The notes below the pieces were generated by a model. The model saw only the letters and a program-made list of their open reading frames with translations, was not told the DNA's origin and did no database searches. Positions 7,408-17,100 of a stretch of DNA of 40,508 nucleotides are shown here, one piece after another. The stretch's first letter is position 1. Each line of letters opens with the position of its first letter. Source of the stretch: Pedosphaera sp. Its GTDB lineage: Bacteria > Verrucomicrobiota > Verrucomicrobiia > Limisphaerales > AAA164-E04. The position numbers and the translations under genes were made by a program. The DNA lies in assembly GCA_002690655.1 (NCBI GenBank), contig NZFL01000031.1, positions 1-40,508 of the forward strand, given 5' to 3'.

Positions 7408-7504
7408 TGGCGGAGAGGGTGCGAATCGAACACACCAGAGATGGCTTGACCACCTCTCAACGGTTTTGAAGACCGCGGGGACCACCAGGCACCCTCCACT
7501 CTCC
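7408..7504 (-). tRNA. selC: Selenocysteine tRNA (UCA anticodon)
   Basis: Read on the minus strand from 7504, the 97-nt molecule starts GGAGAG and ends CTCTCC-G-CCA with the CCA encoded. The anticodon loop is CTTCAAA, anticodon TCA. The variable arm is long: an 8-bp stem AGAGGTGG/CCATCTCT with one G-U pair. The D arm is long with a TGGT loop, and the T loop is TTCGATT. These are the marks of tRNA-Sec. The acceptor has a T-C mismatch at the seventh pair, and the D stem needs a bulged T. It is therefore slightly irregular, which may reflect lineage or early decay. selA, selB and selD are not in the window. tRNA-Sec genes are known integration targets, and the small-gene island lies on its 3' side. 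Confidence 0.88.
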
Positions 7505-7775
7505 ATTGAAGGTTGAGTTTAGGGTGATCTTTCTTGCTAGACAAGAGATGGAATTAGCTTTTTATGAAATTCTCAGGCACGTCCGTTAATTCCCCTGCGT
7601 TGAAGGAACGAAGTAAAGTCAAACGCCCCACTGATGATTGCCTCTCGTTATTCTCCTGACAGAAGATGGACTTGGAATTTCAAATGCGATCGGCCCTGGT
7701 CGCTGGATATTTCGTGAATAAAACAAGCCCCTGTTCGTGCTTGATCCCTTTTGATGGCTTGCTTAATTTGGGGAC

Positions 7776-8825
7776 GTGAAATGTTCAAAGAAATCTTTAA
7801 CTGATAAAACCGCTGCTGTTCTATGCGGTTTGCTTCTGGCATCCATCGTTCAGCTTTCAGCAGCGAACCCCAAGGTCACCATGAAAACTACTCTCGGGGA
7901 TGTTGTGCTGGAATTGGATGCTGAGAAGGCTCCCGTCTCAACACTGAATTTCCTCAGGTATGCCCAATCAAAATACTATGACGGCACTGTCTTCCATCGT
8001 GTGATCCCCACATTCATGATTCAAGGGGGTGGCTTTGATGCAAAACTGGACAAGAAACTCAAAGGGCTCATGGCCCCGATCAAGAACGAATGGACAAATG
8101 GCCTGAAAAACAAGCGCGGTACCATTGCCATGGCTCGCACCAATGCTCCTGATTCCGCAACTTCACAGTTCTTCATCAATGTGGTGGACAACGGATCTCT
8201 GGACCAGCCAAGGGGCGGAGCGGCTTATGCGGTGTTTGGCAAAGTGGTGGAAGGTATGGAAAACGTGGATAAAATCCGCAACACTCAAACCAAGACGGAC
8301 GCCAAATACCCTGGTGGTAAGGTAGTGCCCGCAACCCCTGTCGTGATCGAGTCCGTCACACTGAAGGGTGAATACGATCTTGCTGCGCTGGAATCAACTG
8401 TCGCGGCTTTAGCAAAGAAAGAAGTCAAAAAAGTGAGTTCAGAAAAAGAAAAAGGGGAAGCGTTCCTGGCCGAAAACCGTAAAAAGGAAAACGTCAAAGA
8501 AACCGCATCCGGTCTGCAGTATATTATAGAGGAAGCCGGATCAGCGGAAAAACCGGGTCCTACGGATCAAGTGGAAGTCCATTATCGAGGCACCTTACTC
8601 AATGGCACGGAGTTTGACAGTTCATACAAGCGGAATGAGACCATTGTATTTGGATTGAATCAGGTTATTCCCGGCTGGACCGAGGGTGTGCAGTTGTTGG
8701 GTAAGGGTGGAAAAATCAAACTCTTCATTCCATCCAATTTGGCCTATGGCGAAAGAGGTGCGGGTGGCCTGATCCCCCCTAACGCTGCTTTGATATTCGA
8801 CGTCGAATTAATCGACATCAAATAA
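7776..8825 (+). CDS. Exported peptidyl-prolyl isomerase, cyclophilin-FKBP fusion
   Basis: This encodes 349 residues from GTG 7776, with GGGG just upstream. A signal peptide covers residues 1-30 (AAVLCGLLLASIVQLSA). Residues 32-197 are a cyclophilin with the catalytic FHR at 73-75, MIQGG at 81-85 and SQFFI at 130-134. A charged Lys/Glu-rich linker (205-243) follows. Residues 245-349 are an FKBP domain with the pocket residues Tyr270, Phe280-Asp281, Trp301 and Tyr324, plus the IPPNA loop. Both active sites look intact. The protein probably assists folding of exported proteins in the periplasm. Fusion of two unrelated isomerase folds in one chain is less common than separate genes. It is a single-gene unit closed by the terminator at 8961-8991. 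Confidence 0.93.
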   Translation: MKCSKKSLTDKTAAVLCGLLLASIVQLSAANPKVTMKTTLGDVVLELDAEKAPVSTLNFLRYAQSKYYDGTVFHRVIPTFMIQGGGFDAKLDKKLKGLMAPIKNEWTNGLKNKRGTIAMARTNAPDSATSQFFINVVDNGSLDQPRGGAAYAVFGKVVEGMENVDKIRNTQTKTDAKYPGGKVVPATPVVIESVTLKGEYDLAALESTVAALAKKEVKKVSSEKEKGEAFLAENRKKENVKETASGLQYIIEEAGSAEKPGPTDQVEVHYRGTLLNGTEFDSSYKRNETIVFGLNQVIPGWTEGVQLLGKGGKIKLFIPSNLAYGERGAGGLIPPNAALIFDVELIDIK

Positions 8826-8960
8826 GATATTTGTTTTTGATTCTCCACTTCTTTCTTGAGATTTGCTGAAGCGAGGGGACACGAAGGCTGTTTTAAAAAA
8901 TTTGTTTTTTTGTAACAAAGAGGACACGGCAGCGGGAGATAATCAGAAACAAAAATTGAG

Positions 8961-8991
8961 GCTGGGTTCCGATGAGGAACCCGGCTTTTTT
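8961..8991 (+). terminator. Intrinsic terminator after the isomerase gene
   Basis: GCTGGGTTCC (8961-8970) pairs over its full 10 bases, with one G-T pair, with GGAACCCGGC (8976-8985). The loop is GATGA and six T follow. It lies 135 bases after the isomerase stop and just before the convergent esterase gene end. Confidence 0.88.
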
Positions 8992-9030
8992 AGTTTCAAT
9001 TTAGCTGGGTTTAACTGTTGATTAAGACGC

Positions 9031-10023
9031 CTATTCAAGTTCATCTTCCATTTTCACGTCAAGCAGTTGCCGGTTGGCATCATCCATAGGATCATCTGTG
9101 GGACGTGGATAATCACGCCAAATCCATCGAAGCATTTCAGGCATCATGGCGCCTCCATGTTTGTTTGAATGCGTACCAATTCCAAAGCTATAATTCAGGT
9201 CGTAACCCTTTTCAGTAAGGGCCTCAACCATTTTGCGATTCTGTAAGTACCAATCCCATTCGGGATCGTATTTTCCTCCACGTCGTTTGCCCCGATTATC
9301 ATTCATCCCCTCCTGAATGAAGACACGAATGGGCTTCTTTTCTGAATTGCGAATCAATTCAGGATAAACATGTCCACCACGGATATTGGTAAAACTGCCA
9401 ATCGTACTGATGACTTTGCGAAATGCATCCGTTCGATGCCAGGCAACCGTGAAGGCGCAAATAGCACCTGAACTGGCTCCTCCAATGGCTCGATCATTCG
9501 GGTCATCTGAAATATTGAAATCGTTCTTCAGCGTCGGAATCAATTCGTCCACGATCATTTGCGCATAATGATCATTGAGCTCATTGTATTCTTTCGGGCG
9601 CGTGTTAATTCGATCTCCCCAATCACTTGAAGATGACTCCTTTTGATGGGGCAATCTTCCCGGATTGATGAAAACGCAGATCGTGATCGGCATTTCCCGT
9701 CGATAGATGAGATTATCCAGCACATTGGGGATGCGATAAGCCCCGTCGAGACTGACAAAAGCATGACCATCCTGAAACACCATCAAACGAGCGGGCGAAG
9801 CTGCATCGTATTGAGCTGGCACATAGACCCAGTAATGACGAGTCGTGTCAGGAAAAACCTGACTGGCGTGGGTCAATGGTCCGGTCACCGCGCCTTTGGG
9901 AACTCCATCCTGCGGTAATGAATCCGGGCCCAGTTTGTAAATATCATCCAGTGAATCTGCAAAGAGCAAAAACGCAGAGAAAAACATTAAGCTAGCTGAT
10001 AATTGAACTAAAAAGATCTTCAT
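9031..10023 (-). CDS. Exported esterase of the enterochelin-esterase/esterase D type
   Basis: This encodes 330 residues from ATG 10023, picked because a signal peptide follows (MKIFLVQLSASLMFFSAFLL). Upstream codons to 10101 only overlap the dioxygenase gene. The family core is visible: RHYWVYVPAQYD, LMVFQDG, VFINPG and the nucleophile elbow GASSG (Ser184). The catalytic His is probably 285 or 289 in GTHSNKHGG, and ends of this type (MLRWIWRDYP) are typical. Relatives cleave trilactone siderophores, feruloyl or cinnamoyl esters, or acyl sugars. It is the last gene of a minus-strand run with dioxygenase, PQQ dehydrogenase and MFS genes, only 40 bp after the dioxygenase stop. That context favours release of an aromatic acid from an ester, but this is inference. 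Confidence 0.85.
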   Translation of the reverse strand: MKIFLVQLSASLMFFSAFLLFADSLDDIYKLGPDSLPQDGVPKGAVTGPLTHASQVFPDTTRHYWVYVPAQYDAASPARLMVFQDGHAFVSLDGAYRIPNVLDNLIYRREMPITICVFINPGRLPHQKESSSSDWGDRINTRPKEYNELNDHYAQMIVDELIPTLKNDFNISDDPNDRAIGGASSGAICAFTVAWHRTDAFRKVISTIGSFTNIRGGHVYPELIRNSEKKPIRVFIQEGMNDNRGKRRGGKYDPEWDWYLQNRKMVEALTEKGYDLNYSFGIGTHSNKHGGAMMPEMLRWIWRDYPRPTDDPMDDANRQLLDVKMEDELE

Positions 10024-10063
10024 GATGCTTTGGATGATTGATGCATTCAAATTGCGTGAGCGA

Positions 10064-10732
10064 TTAACCAGCTTTCGGGGTCCAACCGAGCACCACATCA
10101 AAGGTTGCAGCCAATTCGTTCATCATGGAGCCTGGAATGGGAGTAAAATCAACAGTCACATTTGCTTGTTGCCTTGAATTTTTGATACGATTCCACAATC
10201 CATCTTTTTTGTTACCAGGATGACCTTTGATATAGCACTGAGTTGTTAACAGATCCTTGCCTTGACGTTTTACCTTGAAATGTATGTGGGGTGTGCGGCC
10301 CGGGTAAGGCACCGGCTTGATGGTGCGGAACACATACTCACCCTTGGCTCCGGTTAAAAATCTGCCGAAACACTGAAAATGGGTATCACGCCGCTTAAGG
10401 TCATCACCACTGCCCGAATGATAGTAGACCCCTTTACCGTCGCATTGCCAGATTTCAACCAAAGCATTGCGTACCGGTTGGCCATGCGCATCTAAAATAC
10501 GGCCGCTCAGCCATGTGACCTGTCCAACTCCGGGGTTGATCGAATCATTAATGATCAGTAGATCGTTGTCCGTATCCAGAGGGAGAGTATCGGGATAGAA
10601 GGGGCCTTCCGTTGATTTTGGCGTCTTGACCAAAGCCTCGGCCATCAGGCCGTTGACCTGCCAGAGTGAAGCTCCAAGGACGCATTGACGCATGAAGTGC
10701 CGTCGTGAAAAAATATTTAAGTTGGATTTCAT
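10064..10732 (-). CDS. Tat-exported intradiol ring-cleavage dioxygenase
   Basis: This encodes 222 residues. The N-terminus carries a twin-arginine motif (SRRHFMRQ, residues 9-16) and a hydrophobic stretch, as expected for a metalloenzyme exported folded. The body matches the protocatechuate/catechol dioxygenase fold: TEGPFYP (41-47), ALVEIWQCDGKGVYYH with the first iron-ligand Tyr at 103 or 104, and GEYVFRTIKPVPYPGRTPHI. This gives Tyr143, His149 and His151 as remaining ligands. All four Fe(III) ligands are thus present. Such enzymes split catechols between the two hydroxyls. Exported single-subunit forms are poorly characterised. It sits between the PQQ dehydrogenase and esterase genes, 67 and 40 bp away, in the same direction. 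Confidence 0.88.
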   Translation of the reverse strand: MKSNLNIFSRRHFMRQCVLGASLWQVNGLMAEALVKTPKSTEGPFYPDTLPLDTDNDLLIINDSINPGVGQVTWLSGRILDAHGQPVRNALVEIWQCDGKGVYYHSGSGDDLKRRDTHFQCFGRFLTGAKGEYVFRTIKPVPYPGRTPHIHFKVKRQGKDLLTTQCYIKGHPGNKKDGLWNRIKNSRQQANVTVDFTPIPGSMMNELAATFDVVLGWTPKAG

Positions 10733-10799
10733 GGTGGGTATTTACAATCTTGATAAGGGTTTTGACCGGTGGCGCATCATTTGAGTTCAGATGGAATAT

Positions 10800-12233
10800 T
10801 TACAATTTTGAGTGGCCGTTATCATCATAGATGATGCGTACCAATTTTGCCTCGGAATTTGACTTAAACCGTCCCTCGCCATGCTCAAGAACATATAAAT
10901 TCCCGTCTGGAGCAAATTTCATGTCGATAGGCCCCGAGGGATGGTAATCGGGCAGGAATCGTTCAAGGGATTGAGCATTGCCCTCATTATCCATGGCTAT
11001 CATAAAAATGGCTTTCCTTGAAAATTCTGCAACAAACCATTTGCCTTCAAAATAATCAGGCCATGGGTGCATGGCTTTTGGATGATCTGCTCGACGGTAG
11101 ACGGGCCCACCTGTGGCCGAGCGCTCCCCGGTTCCCAGGGAAGGAAATCGTTCATTTTGATCATGGGAATAATTGATAAAGGAAGGAGAAACAGGAGGCA
11201 ATTCAGTCATCCCTGTATTATTGGGTGAAAGATTCGTTGGAGATTTCGGATTTTTTATTTCACCGGGAGTATTCGTTTCATAATCCATGAGAGGGTATGC
11301 AGCATCCCCCATGAAATAGGGCCACCCAAAAAACCCCGGACCACGAGCTTGATTGAATTCATCGAATCCTTTTGGTCCGAGTTTGGAATCCTCGCTTCCG
11401 TCAGGCCCCGTCTCCCCCCAATATAGATAACCTGTCGCACTATCGATGGAAACTCTCCACGCATTAAGATGGCCCATGGTGTAAATTTCCGGCCGTGTCA
11501 AAGGAGTGGTGAGAGGAAAAAGATTTCCGTGGGGAATGGAATAGCTACCATTGGGTTCTGGGAAAATTCTCAAAATTTTCCCTTCAAGACTATCGGTATT
11601 GGAAGCACCACGCTGGCCATCCCAACTACTACGACCCGGTCGTTCATCAGTGTGGGATGTTTCATTGATCCCGGTATTGTTCCCTGTCGCGATATAAAGA
11701 TTATCATCCTTATCCCAAGTCATCCCTCCCCCCGTGTGACAACAGGTTTCACGTTGTGCAGGAAATCCCAACAGAATTTTTTCTGAATCCGCCATGAGGG
11801 TATCATCAAGGATATCCCAGCGACTGATAATCGCCTTGGCTTGATTCGGATGAAAATAATAAAGATACATCCATCCATTTTCTCGAAAATCGGGGTCGAG
11901 AGTCATCCCCACTAAACCCTGCTCTTCGTTACCGCTCGTATTGACTTCCAGGAACCCGATTGTCCTTACGCTCGCATCAGTGGGCTGATACAACTTGATG
12001 GTTCCCTTCCGCTCTATAAGGAAAACACGCCCATCATCAAGCACCTCAAAAGCAAGAGGCTCATCCAGGTTATCCTGAATCAGGACGGTTGATTCAAATC
12101 TGAGATGATCGTTGTGAAGGTATGCCTCTTTTATGATATCGAATGAATCATTTGCCTGTAAGCTGATGAACAGGTTGATCAGCATGCAACAGCCAATCAC
12201 CTTGCGAATCTTTTGATTCAATGAATTCACCAT
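10800..12233 (-). CDS. Exported PQQ-dependent sugar dehydrogenase-like beta-propeller
   Basis: This encodes 477 residues from ATG 12233, which starts a signal peptide (KVIGCCMLINLFISLQA). ATG 12290 would add 19 polar residues. The soluble glucose-dehydrogenase (GSDH) pattern is clear: LAFEVLDDGRVFLIERKGTI, EEQGLVGMTLDPDF, HTGGGMTWDKDDNLYIATGN, TMGHLNAWRVSID and GPIDMKFAPDGNLYVLEHGE. The family oxidises sugars or alcohols with PQQ in the periplasm and passes electrons to quinones or cytochromes. Some members have lost activity. Substrate is not predictable here. It lies between the MFS gene (192 bp upstream) and the dioxygenase gene (67 bp downstream). A related gene starts at 39329. Confidence 0.88.
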   Translation of the reverse strand: MVNSLNQKIRKVIGCCMLINLFISLQANDSFDIIKEAYLHNDHLRFESTVLIQDNLDEPLAFEVLDDGRVFLIERKGTIKLYQPTDASVRTIGFLEVNTSGNEEQGLVGMTLDPDFRENGWMYLYYFHPNQAKAIISRWDILDDTLMADSEKILLGFPAQRETCCHTGGGMTWDKDDNLYIATGNNTGINETSHTDERPGRSSWDGQRGASNTDSLEGKILRIFPEPNGSYSIPHGNLFPLTTPLTRPEIYTMGHLNAWRVSIDSATGYLYWGETGPDGSEDSKLGPKGFDEFNQARGPGFFGWPYFMGDAAYPLMDYETNTPGEIKNPKSPTNLSPNNTGMTELPPVSPSFINYSHDQNERFPSLGTGERSATGGPVYRRADHPKAMHPWPDYFEGKWFVAEFSRKAIFMIAMDNEGNAQSLERFLPDYHPSGPIDMKFAPDGNLYVLEHGEGRFKSNSEAKLVRIIYDDNGHSKL

Positions 12234-12425
12234 TTTTGTTTTGTGCTTTTGCTCAAGATGACTTTTAGATTTGTCGCCAAAGACTCTCAAAGGTAGCTAT
12301 GGTATCTGCATACAATGCATCCTGTCCACAAATCCACCAATAAATCGAAGGCAGAATTAAGTGGATGCAGAGAGCTTACATAGTTAGGCAGCGGAGTAGA
12401 ACAAATATCGTCTGATCAACCCGTT

Positions 12426-13823
12426 TTAACTGCTAAGTGTGTCACCCAGTTTTCTTTGAGGATTATCAGCCCAGAAGCTGAGAATGGCGAGTGCGAGAGG
12501 GATGATCATGCTCAGTAGTAAAATCGGGCGGTAGGAACCTCCCATTTGTTCACTCCAACCAAAAATCAAAGGCCCCATACCGCTTGCAATGACCATGGTG
12601 GACATGTTGATTCCACTGATCGAACCTAACCATAAGCGACCAAAAAACCTTGGCCATATGATACCCGAAAGACTGACAAAGCCACCACCTGCAATTCCAT
12701 TGCCAACCACATAGGCAATCACACCCCAGTTGTGGGTCAATTGATAAAGCCCAAAAACTCCTGCGAGCCCTCCAAGGTTCATCAACATGAGCAAATACTT
12801 CAATCGCATTTTGGTATTGATCCAGCCGAAGCTGAAATTCGTGACGACACTGACCACGGCCATGGGGACGAACAAAGTCAAAATCCGTTCTTTATTGAAG
12901 GCAAATTCAGAACCGATGGAAAGAATGTGAAAGGTAAAAGCCGTTGCAAACATGGCATAGAAAGCAAAGGATAGATTAAACAGCCAAAAGGAGAAGGTCT
13001 GGAGGGTTTCCTTCAGTGTAAAATCATGATGAATGACCATGTCCATGTTAGTGGAGGTTTCTGCTTTTTGCGTGACGCCGTCCATCATCAGCCCGCAATC
13101 CTCAGGTCTATCTCGGAAGATCAGCCAACCCAAAGGCCCCATGATAGCAAGCGTTGAAAAACCGATTAATCTCCAGGTGCCTTCATATCCATATTGTTCG
13201 ACCCAGTGATTCAGCCAGCGCGGAGCAAGGGAAAACCCGAATGATACGAAGACGCCACTAAAAGCAAGTGCCATCCCCCTTTTGACATCAAACCATTTAC
13301 CCATCACGTTCCGGCAAGTCATCGACAACACCCCCTGAGCTGAGATGCGTATCATGAAAAAACCGAAACCGATGCATGCAAAAGAACATGCCGTCTGCCA
13401 GCGCTCAGAAAACATCTGTGACAGCAAGCGACTCAAATCAGCGACTACGCTCAAGTAAAACAAAACCGCACCCGTAGCTGCCGTTGCGGCAACCGTCATC
13501 TGCCGGTCTCCCCATCGATCAAGCAAGCGCCCCATCCAGGGCAGCATCAGACCGCTGGCAACGGTGCCAATACAATAGGCAAGACTCAAGGCCACACGAG
13601 ACAAACCAAGTTCCTTCATGAGAATATCAGTGAAGACACTAAAACCCATCGTTTGACCAGGGATCGTGAATAGAGTCCCTACAGTGGCTCCAAACACGAT
13701 GACCCAACCGTAAAAGATTGGAAAGCGTCGTGGTTCCCAAGGGAAGTTGGGAGCCATCCACCCTTTGTCATTGGATACCTGCTGATCTTGTTTGTTCGTT
13801 TTCAGAGGAGGAAAACTCTGCAT
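12426..13823 (-). CDS. MFS transporter, oxalate/formate or monocarboxylate type
   Basis: This encodes 465 residues from ATG 13823. A later start at 13757 (MAPNFPWEPRRFP) is possible. Twelve membrane segments are visible, beginning FYGWVIVFGATVGTLFTIPG, with the FYGW entry typical of the OFA/monocarboxylate branch. The conserved cytoplasmic loop after TM2 reads GRLLDRWGDRQ. A second-half repeat follows after a central polar loop (RDRPEDCGLMMDG). Substrates in this branch are small organic anions. As first gene of the minus-strand run with the PQQ dehydrogenase, dioxygenase and esterase, it could import the acid released by those periplasmic enzymes. This link rests only on position and strand. 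Confidence 0.85.
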   Translation of the reverse strand: MQSFPPLKTNKQDQQVSNDKGWMAPNFPWEPRRFPIFYGWVIVFGATVGTLFTIPGQTMGFSVFTDILMKELGLSRVALSLAYCIGTVASGLMLPWMGRLLDRWGDRQMTVAATAATGAVLFYLSVVADLSRLLSQMFSERWQTACSFACIGFGFFMIRISAQGVLSMTCRNVMGKWFDVKRGMALAFSGVFVSFGFSLAPRWLNHWVEQYGYEGTWRLIGFSTLAIMGPLGWLIFRDRPEDCGLMMDGVTQKAETSTNMDMVIHHDFTLKETLQTFSFWLFNLSFAFYAMFATAFTFHILSIGSEFAFNKERILTLFVPMAVVSVVTNFSFGWINTKMRLKYLLMLMNLGGLAGVFGLYQLTHNWGVIAYVVGNGIAGGGFVSLSGIIWPRFFGRLWLGSISGINMSTMVIASGMGPLIFGWSEQMGGSYRPILLLSMIIPLALAILSFWADNPQRKLGDTLSS

Positions 13824-14127
13824 CCTGCGGGATTTGACAAGCTTAAACTTCAAGATTTGTGATGGTGTGGTAATTTTATTTTGCGAGTGTGATGAGTGAA
13901 AATTGATCACGGAGATCACAGAGTTCACAGAATTTTGAATTAGAAGTCATGAAATATTCCTCTGATTGAAGGAGTGTTTCAAACCGAAAGGAAAGATCCT
14001 GTTTGGCTGGGCCACGCGCGTCTTCAAGAATATATCTGTAACAATTACAGTTGGATGCGTTATCGCAGCGCAGCAACGTGGCTCTACCAAATGGAAATCC
14101 TTTGAGAATGTCTTTCCCCAGTTTGAA
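13824..14127. other. Gap between the cus operon and the MFS gene
   Basis: About 300 bases with no gene I accept. Frames here give no recognisable protein. It should hold the promoter of the minus-strand catabolic cluster and the 3' end of the cus operon. I saw no strong hairpin followed by a T-run. Confidence 0.5.
13906..13932. repeat. Three imperfect 9-bp tandem units
   Basis: ATCACGGAG, ATCACAGAG and TTCACAGAA follow one another. On the minus strand this reads as the CTCTGTGAT/CTCCGTGAT phrase. I recall similar phrases as a recurrent intergenic element in several bacterial groups, but I cannot verify that here. Confidence 0.6.
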
Positions 14128-17100
14128 TCACTCCCTTTGATCTCTCTTACTACCTTGACTCAATCCCTGATTCTTCCATTCCAACAAACCACAGTACAAC
14201 AATGGCAGGATGAACAAGGTGGCGGCAGACAAGAAGGCTCCGGTATCTGCATGCATCTTTGTTTGATGCGTAAATTCCTTCATTGAGCAGTAAAGAACAG
14301 GTACGACAAAAATACTGATAACCACCACCAGCATGCCACCAAAGGAAGGTATCGCCATGGGAACCATGATATCTGATCCGCGCCCGGTTGAAGTCAGGAT
14401 AGGGATCAACGCCAATACGGTGGTGGCGGTTGTCATCATGCAAGGACGTGCTCGTCTGACACCTGCCTCGATAGTGGCAAGGCGTATATCTGAAATAGAC
14501 ATATCCTTTAATCCTCGAAACTTTTGATCCAGGTAAGTGGCCATGATAACACCGTTATCGGATGCGATCCCGAACAAGGCAAGAAAACCTACCCATACGG
14601 CGACACTTAAATTGAAGGGACGGACTTGAAAGAGCTCTCGAAAATTAAAACCAAACAACGAAAAATTAAGAAACCAATCCTGACCATAAAACCACAGCAT
14701 CAAGAAGCCGCCGGCCCACGCCACAATGATTCCAGAGAAAACGAGCATTGCATTCGCAGTAGAACGAAATTGAAGGTAAAGAATCAGAAAGATGGCCAAC
14801 AAGGCGAGAGGAAGAACAACCATCAAGCGCTTTTCGGATCGCACCTGATTTTCATAACTTCCTGCAAAAGTAAAACTGACACCATCTGGAATTTCCAGAG
14901 TACCGTCAGTGATCTTGCTTTGCAGAAAGGCATCGGCAGCCTCCACCACTTCCACTTCGGCGTAACCGGGTTTCATATCAAAAAGCACATACCCAATTAA
15001 GAATGTATCCTCACTCTTGATACTTTGAGGACCACGCAAATACTCGATATTTGCTAATTGTCCCAATGGTATTTGATTTCCATTCGGAGCGGGAACCAGG
15101 ATGCGGCCAAGTGATTCAATCTGATCACGCAGCTCACGAAGATATCGCACGCGCACTGGATACCTCTCGCGACCTTCCACGGTTGTCGTGATGCGTTTCC
15201 CGCCGATACCCACTTCAATCACCTCTTGCACCCGAGCCAATTGAATGCCGTATCTTGCAATAGCCTCTCGATCGATCACAATTTCCAAATAGGGTTTTCC
15301 AACAATGCGATCAGAAAAAACAGTGGAAGGTTCAATCGATGGAACCTCTTTGAGCAGCTGCTCTAATCTCAACCCAACCCGTTCGATCGTTTCCAAATCG
15401 GGTCCCTTGACCTTGATCCCCATCGGAGCACGCATGCCACTCTGAAGCATCACAATTCTCGCAGCAATGGGCTGCAGTTTAGGTGCAGAAGTAGACCCCG
15501 GAATCTTGGCTGCTTGAACAATGGCATTCCAGATATCTTCCGAGTTCTCAATACCGTTCCAAAAATCACGACCTTCATTCATTTCAGGATTTAATGCGGC
15601 TCTCCATAGGCGAAAAGGCCTGCCGTGTTTATCGCTAATCAATTCTCCTGCCCCATCTCTTTCAAATTTTCCCGACACGTAATAAGGCTGACCATCAGGC
15701 GCATTTACAGTATGCCCATGACGATCGCGGAAGTAATCATTTTGTTGTGAATCGTATCTAAATGTTAGTGGATGTCCCTGTTCATCCGTGATGTATTCGG
15801 GCAGGAAATTAACGATGGTTTCCACCATGGAAACAGGTGCGGGATCAAGCGGAGTTTCCGCTCGCCCCAGCTTACCCACCACACTTTCTATTTCGGGGAT
15901 TTGACGAATCGCCATGTCCTGCTTACGCATGGCGTCCATGGATTCGCCAATCGACGCATGAGGCATGGTCGATGGCATATACAGGTAAGAGCCCTCGTCC
16001 AGCGAAGGCATGAACTCCTTACCTAATCCAGGGAACAGGTGCTGTGCGTGAGCCAGGGGGGCAATGCTGCGCACCCCGTTTGGCAACCAACCAAATAACC
16101 CATTGAATCCTAACCAGGACATCCCTCCAAGCATCACAAGAACCAAGGGTAGTAACATAAAGATCAGGCGATGTCCCAAACACCATTCCAACATTGAACC
16201 GTAATATTTGAGAAACAAATGAACGACGGATAATAATCCCCCAATCATCGTACCCACAAAAATGCAATTAAGCAAAACCCCCTGCTCCAGGCCTAATGGT
16301 AACCAATGTTTTGCGAGAAAATAGCCAAGCACCATGACGGCCAAATAATTGAATACACGAGGTATATGCGTCGTGAATGATTCAGGCAAACGATGCTCCA
16401 TCATGCGATAAGCACTGGTGATTAACAAAACGATGCCAAGCAGTCCCCAAAGCATGTGAGGAGAGGTTCCCTTCAAGTATCCGATCACCCATGTTGCACC
16501 TAGGCCTGCACCAGTGATGAAGACTAATCCGAACACGGTTTTCTTTAAGGTTTTACCTTTGATTTTGGAGGCAAATAAAGTGTGAGCAAACGGTGGGATC
16601 ACGCAGATGGCAACCAACACAGAAGCCAACAATGCAAAAGTTTTAGTCCAGGCAAGTGGCGTGAATAGCTTTCCTTCAGCAGCCTCCATGGTAAACACCG
16701 GAAGAAAGCTGATCACGGTCGTCGCTACGGCAGTCAGCACAGCACTTCCAACTTCTTTGGAAGCTCGCAAAACGATCTGTAATGTATCCTCAGAGGGCTG
16801 GGCGTCGTCCAGATTTTTGAGAATGTTCTCACAAATCACAATCCCCATATCGACCATGGTTCCAATGGCAATCGCGATACCTGATAATGCCACAATATTG
16901 GCGTCCACACCCACTACTTTCATGGCACTGAAACAAATGAGCACCGATAGTGGAAGCAAACCAGCAATGAGCATGGAACTACGGAAATGCATGACCATGA
17001 CAAGCACCACGATGATGGTGACCAGGATCTCTTCGAAGAGGGCATCGCTGAGTGTTTCCAACGTTTCATTGATTAAACCCGTACGATCGTAAAAGGGCAC

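Noticed and set aside
7252-7506. 84-residue frame on the minus strand covering the tRNA
   Set aside because: It lies across tRNA-Sec and has no recognisable motif.
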